A stretch of 64,000 nt of DNA from the NCBI RefSeq assembly GCF_036417845.1, contig NC_089978.1, forward strand, positions 87,104,007-87,168,006. Direction: 5' to 3'. The notes beneath the pieces were generated by a model. The model was not told the origin of the DNA and did not search any database. It saw only the letters and a list, made by a program, of their open reading frames with translations. How positions within the stretch are numbered: the stretch's first letter is position 1; every line of letters begins with the position of its first letter. Of the stretch, positions 11,746 to 24,200 are shown one piece after another. The position numbers and the translations under genes were made by a program. Source of the stretch: Apteryx mantelli (lineage: Eukaryota; Chordata; Aves; Apterygiformes; Apterygidae).

Positions 11746-14700
11746 TCTCAAACCAAATCATTCTTCCCAGTGGTGGTTGGTGGTTCATCGGCTGGGCAGT
11801 AGCCAAAGTGAAGATGGAGGCTGCCTCCCACAGGCTGCCTCCTGCATCAACCTACAGCTCCTTTGGCCCTGTATTTTATAGCAAAGCACCTCCTTCCGTC
11901 ACGCAGGCTGCAGAGGCTTTGCCATGCTGGGAAGAGCCATACCGTGCCAGAGTCGGTTCTGACTTCAGTTTGTTTAAAGACAACTGTAAGTCGTTACTAT
12001 TGTAAAAGATCAAAACTGATACCTTTTTCCAAAACGGCAGGCTAGGAGGGGCTCAGTGCTGCGGTACTCGGGTTTTCCAAGCCTGTGGGCAGCTTCAGCC
12101 TCTTCACCGTTCTCCCTTCCTCAGACATGCTTATACCTCACTCCCCACCTGAAACCTGACTGAAGTGTTCACTTCAAAAAGGAAAACATTACAGTGCAAA
12201 CAGCTGAGCCCTCTTTTACCAGGATAAAAGCAATGTTGTCTCCAAGAGGAGACCAGGCATCCTACAGTCCAGAGGGTGCTGGAGTCAAATTTCCTCTGAG
12301 AGTTCACCGCTCCCTTTTTTTTTTCTGTACCATGCGACATAATCACTGTGAATTTAGTCCTTTTATTCTTGTTGGCTTTTTTTTTCCCAGTAACTTTCCT
12401 CAGATCAGTACTATCTCTTTCCAAAACCAGGGGCCAAAGATCTATCTACTTCATTAGCTGTCAGTTCAAAATCACATGGGTTTTACTGGGGTGAAGTTTT
12501 GGCTGGTATAACTGGGCCAGTATAATTTTGATTTGTCAGCTATAGCTGTGCAGTTGAGAACTGAGAAAAGGTAATGCTGTCTTTCTGGTGATTGTGCCTA
12601 TCCAACTCGTTTTGGCAAGCGGCGCGCTACTCCTGAGCCTAATGAATCAGTGGAAAGATTCCCTTTGAATTCCATGAGCTCTGGGTCTGCATTTGACATC
12701 AAAAAACGCTAAACACTGGAAGTGATGCCTTGAAGAGAGAAAGTTGCAATTCTCGCTCTTTGCCCATAAACAAAGGCCTGAAATGTGTCTGAGATCAGAA
12801 TGAGGACTGGTCAAACTCTTCCCCCTTCCCCAGCAAATAGTAAGCTCTCCTAAGAATCCCGATCAGGGAGCTGAAAACACTTGCTGAATGTTCTGACAAA
12901 AAGGAGGGAAAAAATGTAGAATGCTGAAACATTTTGTTTCAGTGTGAAAATGTCTTTTTCATTTCAAATTAACTTGATTTTTTTTTTTCCAACGCATCAC
13001 TGTCCTCAGAGTGGAACAAACAAAACATTTTTATTTTTTTCTTTTACCAAAGGAGAAAATAAAAATAGTTCTTAAAATGCTCAACCCAAACATTTCCTTT
13101 TAAATTTTTCAGCCTGGCCACCAGAGCAAACAATTTCATTATTTGCATAGCTCTAATTGCAGTGATTAAACAAACACAGCAAACATTGACCCTTCACAGA
13201 GCCTCATCAGAACCCCACAGCCAACTTAGCCTGTATTTTTTCTTCAGCAAAGCAGCAGAGAAGGAGATTGGAGTGGTTTTGTGCTAGAGCGGGAAAAAAA
13301 ATCGACATTTTTTTTTTCTAACTGATATACTGTCAGTTTAGCGCAAGAATAATTTTACCCATTTTCTTGCTAGCAGATTCAAGGATATCTGATACAGTTT
13401 AAAGGCAATCAGATTCTGAATATCTTATGTGTTACTCAGTTAAATTGCAACCTCTGATGCTATTATTAGAATAATGTGTGGGATTGATACTCTGTTAGTA
13501 ATACTGATATTAACATAAATGATTGAGAAACAAACATTTAAATTTCTTTTTTTCTGGTTAGGAAGGTGGTAGGCACCCTAATACAGGGTTAAGTAAAATT
13601 TATCTGGCTGCAGTTCCATCAAATAGGAACAATTTTTTGGACATTTTTTAATGACATTTATTTATAGCAGGTAGAGCACAGGCGGCTGCTATTTCTCAGC
13701 ATGCTGGAAGAATGTTCTCCAGATGGTGCTTACTGTTTATGCTTTTATTCAGTTCACTTGAACACAGCAGCACTCTACACAAAACATGGAAAATTGGAAA
13801 ATAAAAACAATTATGTTTTTACAAAGTGCCATGTTATTTGCTGAAATGTCTTATTTGACTGATGAGAGATGCTTCAGGGCAGCGTGGGGGATCATGCCTT
13901 TCACAAAAACACTGAGCCAGAGTCACCAAATGGATAACAGGCATTTCCCCAGCTTGAGAGACAGTCTCAATTTTCTCTCCAAAAGGTGGATTTTAGCACA
14001 ACTGCTAATGCTGCCCTCATATTTGTGGCCTCTTCTGCCTCCCTTTTCCCCTGGAGGGATTTGTGTGAATTTAGCGAAGGGCTTATAATATCAGTATTTT
14101 TGCTGAATTTGCTGTGACTGTGCACCCCCAAGGTGGGAAATGGGATTGGAAAGGAGTAAGACAAAGCACTTCGTAAACCTTGTTTGTGCCATGTTTTCCA
14201 TTGGTTTCAGATTTCAGTGAAAAATAAAGTATTAAGGCCTTCTGATGATCTAGCTGAAAGCAGTGACAAAAACTCAGGCTGGTATCCAAAAGGGCAGGCA
14301 TGGTCCATGGTTTCTGTTTGTTCCAGTAGTGAAAATGCATATCCAAATAACACCGAAATGGTGGGCATTCTCTTGTAATCTTTTGTTATGCCACTTCTAC
14401 CGGACTACTTGCATAAAACATTTTGAAACTGAAAGCTTTAAGTTTAAACAGCTCAGAAGCTTTTTTTTTTTTGACTAAAAATACATAGAAAAATTTGGAA
14501 ACTCTTATTTCTTTCCAGTTCTTTAAATAAAAATCCCAAATCATCAAAATGGATGTCAGCAGGAAAAGGAAAAAGCAGGAAAAAAAAGTCATTCAATAAA
14601 TATTTCTGGCTTCTATTAAAAAAAAAACAACACAAAACCCCCACAACATTTCAGGAAAATTTTTAAATCACAAAAAAAATATCAATTTAAACCTTCAAAT

Positions 14701-17700
14701 TGGACACAACAGTTATTTCTTTGTACACATAAGCTTTCAGTTTCCACCAAAATCTAGCTTAAAGCCATCAATACTTTTAGTGAAATTAAATTTCAGGGAA
14801 TTAATGTATAAACAGTTGTTCAACCAGTTTTGGGGATTTCTTAGCTAAATGGCAGGGCAGGACTGCACAGTGCTTCGATTTTTCTCTATTGCCTGTTACC
14901 CAAGAGACAGGCGTTTTCCAACCAGAATTCTTGCTACATCAGCTACATGCTGTTTATCTTTCGTTGCTCCCTTGGCAGTTATTATTTCTTAATGTGTTAA
15001 TTGTAGTTCCTGGACCCTAGTGTGTGAGCATGTGTAATATTTGCTGTAATGATGTGGACACATTCTGTATTCCTGGAATCTCAGAGAGAAAATGTTATAT
15101 ACGTTCTGAGCACAGTACATCCAGTAAGAGGAACCAATTACAAGAATTCAAATAGTATAAAAAGAATAAAATGCATAATTGGAAGGAGTACTTTTTTTTT
15201 TTCTTATTCAGTTAGGATCCCTTCTCCTGCTCTTGGTTTGTGTGATATATGTACATTTTTAATTAAAACTTGAATTATGTCACTTGCTTTCCACCTTTTA
15301 ACAATATTTCACAATGAATTCATTCCTAATAGCAAGTAGTCAGGGGTAAGAAATGACTTTGCTGAACGATGGGGGCTGTTAATTATTAAAAAGAAACCTA
15401 TGGATTTAAAACAAATTAGAACTCATTAAGCCTTGGTCTGTTTCCACACAGACCAGCTGACATGAAAAAGCCTGTGGAAAATTGCGATTCCTAGCCAACA
15501 CTTCCCTAGCAGAGAGGCACCCGTGCTATCAAAGTATATCTTTGCTATTTGGGCTTGTGGCAGAGATGGCCAGTCTCTGATCAGCCAGGAAAAGTCGCTC
15601 AGCCCATGGCTCTCCTGTGTCTTTTCCCCCCCTTTCCTCCAGACCTCCTCATACGCAGGATGCCTCCCTTGATGCCACCACCCCATGTGCACAAAGAAGT
15701 CCCACCTCGCTCCTGGGGGCGAATGTTGGTGGGGCCATGCTGACTGGTCCCCAAGCGATGCAGGTGGTAAGCCCAGCTGAAAAGATTGGCTAGTCCAGGT
15801 TCAGAGGGAGAGGAGACACAGGAAAATGCCTGTTTTCTTTCGGGAAGTATTTGACTTCTACCATGGGGCTCTCTTGTCATGGCCAGGTGAACAAACCTAG
15901 CAGGATACATCTACTTACTCTCACTTACACGGGTTTGTTTGTTATCCAGATTCAGCTGTGATTCTTAAGTTGTCTGTAGCTAGAGGCTTTTTGTGGGACT
16001 TTTACAGAAAATACTGCCTGTTGAATTGGTTGCTGGGGACCAAGTACTTAAATATATGTAACCACATCATATTTTTATGTACTTTTCTGAAATTCTTTAA
16101 AGAGGCAATGGATGAGTGTGTCCTCAGGAAAATCCTGAGAGAGTAAGGAGAGTAAAAGGTGACTTATAACCAGCATTCAGGAGTTTCATTTTACGTTCAC
16201 GGGCATGCCATATATAGGGTTTGTTGTCTTGCTGAGACATCTCCCAGTTTTTCTCTAACCTTACTGGGAGTGACACACTTGTACCGGGAGAAGAAATGCC
16301 CATTCTGCTGGATAGAGATCAGCAATAACATTTTGACATCTGTGCAACAGTTTAAAATGAATTATTCAGCACATAGATCACGTTATTTGAGCAGCTAGCA
16401 TATCTCTGCCCATTTACTACTCTCAGTCCGTGGTGGAATTATCATTGATGCCAGTGGGAACTGAGCACATGGACTGGGGGTAGATTTTGGCCCATAGCCT
16501 GGAAGGGCTTTTGACTGCACCCCTGCAGAATATGATCAGAATAATCTGCTTTGCCACCAGCAAAGACCTAAATACAATGTCAGTCTGTTCCTTCTCTTGG
16601 AGTATTTCAAACAAGTCCTGAAAAAAGGTCTTAAAATTTGAAGAAACCATTAATAGTTTTGACTGTTGAGGTTATGCTCTGAAGAGCAAAGCTTGCCTGT
16701 AATTTTGATGAAATCAATATATTATATATGAATCTCTAGAAACACTTAAGCATCTATTGCCCACCAGACCCAGAGCACAAACATGCAGCAGATCCAGGCC
16801 AATCTCCAGATTCTGCCAAGTTAAGAGGGTTAAAATGAAGTAGTCGCCAGTTCATATCAGAAAAGGAAATTCATGAGATCCACTAGGTAAGCAGTATCTC
16901 ATTCAGAAAAATAAGGCAAACTGCTATAAGAACATGCTTTGGGGAACTGCAGGTGGGAACACGTAAGAAATATAGATCAGCTAAACTACAGTAAAAACTG
17001 GGTCTGTTCAAGACAGCTATTCAGAAGAGAAGGTGGACATTTATCTTTCATTTAGCTTCCTAATTCAGCAAAGTGATCTGAATTAAAGCAATGTATGTGT
17101 TGTAAGATCCTAACATCTGTTAATTTATAGGATGCCGATTCCCTGTAGCTGCATTCCAAATATAAGTGCAGACCACAGTATGAAAATGTTCTGTTCTATG
17201 GGTTATTTTCATGTCATTGCATTCCATTAAAGACTATTATATAGCCCTCCACTGATGTTTCTTTAGTGGACAAAAATTTGGGAGCACTTAAATAACATTG
17301 CAGTGTGCAGCCAAATCATCTACCCAGCATTGTCAATGTTCTTCAAATCACTAACTTTAAAAAGTAGAAAAGTCTTCCCCAATTTTTAATGTTCCCTTCC
17401 ATTTATATATGGTAAATAATATCCTACAGTATAAGTGGCCCAGTGCTGTACTTGGAAAGGAAAGACATATTATCCAGGTAACTATAAAACAAATGACTAG
17501 TATACATTAAAGCATACATTAAATCTTATGCAGGAGAGCATATATATTGAGAAAAGACACCTAAACATATAATGAAAGTTAAGCAAATCCTTATATCCCA
17601 CTGAAGTCAGTAGAATTTAAGCATCTAGTTAGGCCTTTGTGAAATAAGGGCATATGTTCTGGTAGTAACACAATAGCTGGAAGACTGCTGTTAAAGACTT

Positions 17701-17762
17701 GAATCCTTGTGTGTGTACAACTCTATTATCAGATTCCCCAGAGCTCTGCAATTAGCTGAAAG

Positions 17763-18463
17763 AATCACAGAATCACAGAATCGCTGAGGTTGGAAGGGGC
17801 CTCTGGAGATCATCTAGTCCAACCCCCCTGCTCAAGCACGGTCACCTAGAGCACATTGCACAGGATCGCGTCCAGGCGGGTTTTGAATATCTCCAGAGAA
17901 GGAGACTCCACAACCTCTCTGGGCAACCTGTTCCAGTGCTCTGTCACCCTCACAGTGAAGAAGCCTTTTCTCATATTCAGATGGAACTTCCTGTGTTTCA
18001 GTTTGTGCCCGTTGCCTCGCGTCCTGTCGCTGGGCACCACTGAAAAGAGTCTGGCTCCATCCTCTCGACACCCTCCCTTAAGATATCTGTACACATTAAT
18101 AAGATCTCCTCTCAGCCTTCTCTTCTCCAAGCTAAACAGGCCCAGCTGTCTCAGTCTTTCCTCATAAGAGAGATGCTCCAGTCCCCTAATCATCTTTGTG
18201 GCCCTTCGCTGGACTTGCTCCAGTAGTGCCACATCCCTCTTGTACTGGGGAGCCCAGAACTGGACGCAGTACTCCAGATGTGGCCTCAGCAGGGCTGAGT
18301 AGAGGGGGAGGCTCACCTCCCTCCACCTGCTGGCAACACTCTTCCTGATGCACCCCAGGATACCATTGGCCTTCTTGGCCACAAGGGCACATTGCTGCCT
18401 CATGCTTAACTTGGTGTCCACCAGCACTCCCAGGTCCTTCTCCGCAGAGCTGCTCTCCAGCAA
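17763..18463 (-). mobile_element. CR1 LINE, 5'-truncated, minus strand
   Basis: A clear chicken-repeat-1 non-LTR retrotransposon copy of about 700 bases lies in antisense orientation to RAI2. On the plus strand it begins with the reverse-complemented octamer tail (repeats of AATCACAG, that is CTGTGATT on the element strand). It continues with the hallmark GGTTGGAAGGGGCCTCTGGA and ATCATCTAGTCCAACCCCCC. It covers the element's short 3' UTR and the C-terminal part of the ORF2 reverse-transcriptase region. The element stops abruptly near 18463, the 5' truncation typical of target-primed reverse transcription. The long undisturbed frame says it is much younger than the fragments at 1.4 and 10.5 kb. 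Confidence 0.95.
17846..18463 (-). pseudogene. CR1 ORF2 C-terminal remnant, 205 codons open
   Basis: A minus-strand frame stays open for 205 codons inside the CR1 copy. It encodes the C-terminal end of the CR1 ORF2 protein, downstream of the catalytic core. Visible family features are an EKDLGVLVD segment near residue 8, a [18 protein letters not shown] segment near 55-72, and the terminal FKTRLDAIL stretch. The apurinic endonuclease domain and the FADD-type catalytic centre of the reverse transcriptase are absent because the element is 5'-truncated, so it cannot be autonomous. The start at 18463 is just the first ATG in the remnant, not a native start. Confidence 0.9.
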
Positions 18464-21104
18464 GAAGTAAAATCATGATAAATACCATGCAGCCTTTGAT
18501 ATTCAGGTACAGCTCTTCAGTAAGAGGTGGGAAGTAGCTTACTCCTCCATTATTTGACAATAGCAGTTCTGCAGTTAATATTTCTCAAGGTGTGAGCTGG
18601 TGTTTGGATTCATACTTATTATGCAGTCAGCACCACCAGTGTGTATACGTATGCATGATATTTTCATAGTAACTAAATCTGTTTTAGCTTTTTATATGGC
18701 TGCCATTACCAGAGTGTCTGAACCTTCTTATCATCTTTGATCTACACACCATCACTATGCTCCCCTGAGGCAGAAAGATATTATCCCCATTTGGCAGAAA
18801 GTAAGAAGAGACGCAGAGAGATGTAAAGTCTGGTATTAAAAATTACTTTCATGTCCAAATGTGTGGAGACATCTCTGTGGGGATGTTTCAGAACCTTCTG
18901 TCTGCATATTTTGGACCCTGTTTGCCATTACAAACCTCGCTCAAAGTGGCTTGCTCAACCTTATGTGAGCAGTCCATGACAGAGGATATGAACGTACATC
19001 TCCCAATTCCCATGCTAGAACCGGAAGCAGAGGAATATATCTTGCCAGTGTGCATGTGAGGTGGAGAAGGGATATGCAGTAGACCCCAAAAAAATAAAAG
19101 TGAAAAAAGAACATGGTAAATAGCAGAAGTAATATATGTAGGTGAAGAATGTTGCATGTTTTTTATTGCCACTTGATTGGAAAGAGGTGTGTAGTTTGTG
19201 AGTATCCATTAATTAGTGATGCAGTTGCTCTGTGCTAGTATCAATAAAACCTTAAAAGTACATGATACCATCCTGTGATTTCTCCCCTTTTTTTCCACAT
19301 CCCCTTGTGAATATGTGTGTATACAAGTGCAATTGCATACTGTGTACAACATATATATATACTGTGGGTGATTACATAGAAAGGGATTATAAAATCTTTA
19401 GCAGCTACCTCCCATGTTATTTTTCAGCCTTTTTCAAAGTATTTAAAAAAGGATCTCTGATATGCAGCACTTTCTGACATGTACAGAATAATCAATATTG
19501 TTTTTCTTTATTTTGCTGAAACATGTTCATTCTTAAAATGGCTTCTGAACAGTCATTCCTAGATATGTTTAGTGACTGCAGTTTGATGGGTTAGCAACAA
19601 CAAGAGAAAAGGCTCTCCTTCATTTCCTTTATATGCACATTGTGCAGCTTTTCAAACAGTGCATCAAACAACACCGACTGGAAATTTCCAGGCCCATTTC
19701 CTGTCTGGTGCATGCTCATAAAGCAAGATTGTCTGTACGGTACATAGCTGCAGTACTGCAGAAAGTCAATAAAGAGCTGACCACCTCACCTCTATCAAAA
19801 GCAGTTGAGAAGCCCTGCCTCATCTGCCTTATTAAAACCACACTTGACTCCTGCAGAGAAACATAGCTGGAAACCCAGAAGAGAAGGAATAAAAGGGAGG
19901 CTGAAATTGCAGTGAGTATTCTACATATAGGTCTTGCAGTAAGGTTAAAGAGTATTTATTATAAAATAAACCAAAAAGGCAGATTCATTAAAACATTGCA
20001 TTAAATGTAGGCATCTTATTTGAACTTCTGACTCTCCCACATACAGTATGACACACAGATAAGATGATTAGTTATTGCAACAATGAGTAGATTTAAATAG
20101 CTCCCTAATGGATTTGTATTTTAAATTTAAATATAGATTATGCATATATATGTGTGTGTATATATTTAATCTTTGCAAGAAAAGGCATGATGTAGGAATA
20201 GATACAAGAAGTAGAGTTTATTCTGCAAAATGTATTTTAGTGTTTGTTTGAAAGGATGCTTATTATTTTTTTCTTATATAGAAGTAATTGATTGAACGTT
20301 TGCCAAGCTTTCAGCAGTATCCATCAGAAAAATCCCCACCCCCACCTTCACAGGGCCCACTAGCTTTTTCTCACCTTAAAATGAAAAAAGAAAGAACTTT
20401 AACAGAAAGATCATTGCTTTAGCTTAATATTGTAAGATTTCAGAGATTGAATTTTCTGATAGTAATGAAATGAACCCTGAGCTGTGCCATGAATTTGATC
20501 GTAGTTAATTTGATTTTTGAGATGATCAACAAAGCTAGCCCATTAGCTTTAACCTCACATACTTTGGGTTTGTATGAAGTGGTATTTATGCACATATATA
20601 TTTTTATATGTGTGTATGTATGTATAATAGGAAAATCTCTCTCTTGCAGTTCAGTTGTTTGTAACAATTGCTGTCAATGAATAGTTACTAACTATAGAAC
20701 TGCTGGAAATGGTATTCAGTGTGTTGCTGACCATTAATCCCACTATGTTTATTGCTTTAGTGGTACAGGGTTAGTTTGCCTTTTCATGAGGAAAAATAAT
20801 GCTGAACATCTCAGCAAAGAGACACACACAAACGCTGTCCTGCAGCTTTAGCCAGTCCTCATTGATCTTAATAAGACTGGTCGTATGAATAGGAGCGACT
20901 TGTGTCAGAAAGGATTTTTTGGCTGAAACTCACAATTTCTATTTATCCGATTTGCCTCTGCAGGCTTGAGAACAAAATGCTGCTGTTGTTAGTATTTGCC
21001 AAGACACAATGACTGTGGTGGGGGGGACATTCTACAAGATGGTCCCAGCATTTTGCCTTTCTTCTTTACACAAATAAACAAAATGGTGGAAGGTGGGCTT
21101 TTAT

Positions 21105-21232
21105 TTCTATATCTCTATCTATATATATATATGCCCATCTTCCACCATTATACACCACGTGTGTGTATGTATTTTTTTATATATGTGTGTGTGTGTATAT
21201 ATATATGTGTATAGTTATTATGTATATATAAA
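21105..21232. repeat. Compound (TA)n/(TG)n low-complexity tract
   Basis: Alternating TATATA and TGTGTG runs lie in three blocks (around 21105-21131, 21159-21212 and 21220-21230), separated by short unique sequence. Confidence 0.85.
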
Positions 21233-24200
21233 AGCAGCTTTGGATAAGAAAGTATCTTGTGGTGTCAGGAAACTAACAGCACAAGGCTGCAGATAACTGG
21301 CAATAGCGTTGAACAGTTGATTGCGTGGGGAAGAACAGAAAGAGGATTCTGACGCTGTGAGAAGATCAGTCACTATGGGAAAAAATTAAGGAGGATACAG
21401 TTTCCAGGACAGGGGATTAAGAGAGCCTGGGGAGGGAGGAGATGAACGGCAGGGGCACACAAGTCGGGAGTGATACTGAAAGTTTTCCAGGCAATGGGCA
21501 AAGGTTGAGCTGCAAAGGAGATAACTGCCATGAGTTGATCGTGGGAGGTCCTGTAAGCGAGGGAGTGTGAATTCTCAGTAGAAGCCAGGGAATATATGAC
21601 ATAGCAATGTGTAGGAGGGAAAGTGCCCATAGATGGGAAGAGGGTTGGACACATGGCTGGAGACAAGGCGTTTGGCCTGGATTCATGCCACTGCAATAAG
21701 AGTCAGGCACTTGAGCGAGGAGCCAACTTGCCATGGTGCCTGGGGAGACTCCATCATCCCCGGAAACCTGCCTGGAGGGGTCCCTCCACCGCCTGTGGAG
21801 GGACTTGGGTGACCATGCTCCTCACTTAGACACTTCCAGCTGCGTCTAAGCAAACAGCTCCTTGCATGCGCTCTGTACGGGAGCAAAACCACAGCACGCC
21901 AGTCCCATCCCGAAACACGCGCCTTTAGCCTGCTGGGGGAGGAACCTGAGCGCTCGGGCCGGGAGCAATCCAGCAGGTCCCCAGGTTGGGCAGCCAGAGG
22001 AGTGGGGCAGGGGACTGTCGTCCCGCTGAGCTGCCAGCCGCGTGGCCGTGTACCTGGCCTTGCCGAGGTGGCGCGTGGTGGAGCCGGTGCGGCGACGGCA
22101 GGGCAAGAGGCAGCTCGTTGACGGCCTGTTGAGCTGGAGCTCAGGTGTCTCCCCCGTTCACTGCTGGGAAAGGAAAGGTTTCATCATTCTGAACTTACTT
22201 ATTGTTTTATGACTTTTTTCAGTTCCTCTCTTCTCTTCGTGCTGCTTTCAGTGGCCCAGTTGAAGGCAAGGTTCCCTGTGAAGTTGGTGGGAATTAGACT
22301 AACCCGTTCAGTAGCAGAGGAACGGAAAAACCATTAAAGCGAAGAACCGCTGACCTTCTCAGCCAAGGAGAGCCCTGTAGTGCCAAAGTTAGTGCTAAAA
22401 GGCAAGGGAGGGGGCAGAAATTCCTCGGCCCTTTCTTTAGGGAGGTGCTGACACATGGCCCGTACCAGAGCCCATTAAAACACATGCTCCTGGCACAGGG
22501 TTGCCCCACGAAACCGGCTGTGGGAGCAAGGGAAAGGGGAGAGCTGGGGATGAATGCATTTTTTCTGTATCTGTAGGCTTATTCCTGCCAGCCCACGCCT
22601 GGTGAAGTAGAAACGTGACAGGCGATGGGATGGCGCCATGAGCGGTCCCACGGAGGGGCCTGCCTCTGCAGAAGCTGCACCCAGCTCTGCGTGTTTCCCC
22701 TGGGACTGCGCCTCTCCACGCGGCAGAGGTTGGACGCAGGATTTAATCCTTGCTGAAAGGGATGATACGGCTTCGGTACTGTGACTAAGTTAGAATAAGT
22801 CGGAGGCACGGTGTCGGACATTTCTCAGCCAGTGCTAGCTAGAAAGGAAACAATTTTACACCTCAGCAATTTTTTATGATTAATAATATTATCCTGCCTT
22901 AACTGAAAAATGGGCTGGGGCCCTCACGAAAAAATTAAGCTGCGGGAATTAGTATCTAACCTCTTAATGATGAATGTATATTTTTACACGCTGCGTATTA
23001 CTGTCAGTGCTTTTGGAAATAATAGTGCAATGTACTGTAATAAAAAATTGTCCTGTGTTGTTTGTAGTTGTATGGCACCATTCTGTCTGGTTGACTTGAC
23101 TTTAACAGCCTAAATGCTTGGGTAGAACCAGTGAGAGGATGCTGAAATCCTTTTAAAAGGAATTTATGTACAAACAGGAGAATGATGTGTAGGCTCCAAG
23201 CTCTGCTATCAGTTGTTATTGCTGAGAGGTATTCACAGCGAGTTAATGCCAGACATAGCATTAGCAATTGTCAGCCTCAGTGCCTTTGTGGAAAGTCGGT
23301 AATAAAATAAGAGAGGGCTCCTGTTTGTGTGATTTTTTAAACATCAATGAATCATTTTGCATAGTAACTCGATTGTTGTGGGGATGAGTTTGTGTAAGGG
23401 TCTTTGTGAACCACTTTGTCTACCTAAACAAAGCTGGAGAGGGAGAAAAAGATGATGCCAAAGGACAGGGAGATTTGTTATGGCTGGCGGAAAGCTTGCA
23501 GCTCTGCTCTGCCAGGGTTCGCCAGACAGCACTCAGCGACAGAGGGCTGTAGCATGCCTTTGCCCTTCTACCTACCCCCAGCCGGGCAACCCTGAGGACG
23601 GGTCAGATTATGACTTAAAGGCATAATATCCATTTCAGATGTCTGGTCCTGGATCTTTGTCTAGGTCAAAGCAGCACAAGGAAGCTGGAGTTAAAGACCG
23701 TGAGGAGGTCTGGGCCCCTGATATGGGCAATCAGCAACAAAATTAGATAAATAAAATCCCTTTCAGGCATACTCTCCTTGCATCATCCATTTCCCACATA
23801 CTGCTCAGAGGCCCATGGCTTCAGCAGCAAACAGGAAGAGCAGCTCCTGTTCAGAACGAAACAATATAACTGTAAGAGTTGTCCATGTAATTTGTTAAAA
23901 TACAAACACTTTATTCTCCCAACCTAGAGCTCTTAAGTACTTTCATCAGTTTAAACATTGCTAACCTAAACATTTGAATATTATGAGTCAAATCTCCCTG
24001 GAAACCATGCAGTGAAAAATAAATGCATTTGGAATTACTGCTTTCAAGTTTCTCTGGCAGACTAGGTGTGAGAAACCTCTCCTTCTTCTCTTTCTTCCTA
24101 GGAGAGCTGCTGCTTTCACGTAGTCAGTAAGCTCCAAGAGCTGGGCCTTTTGGAGGAAAACAGTGCGAGACTCGTAACAGCCTCCTGACAGTTGGCAATG

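Larger units (their letters stand above)
10604..17762 (+). other. Intronic DNA between two CR1 copies
   Basis: Non-coding, AT-rich, with short A/T homopolymers. It includes a close DR1-type element at 10865-10877 and a C-tract compound repeat at 10983-11037. A stretch around 13120-13240 contains an octamer ATTTGCAT and homeodomain-like TAATTG. No recognisable gene was found in any frame. Confidence 0.5.
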
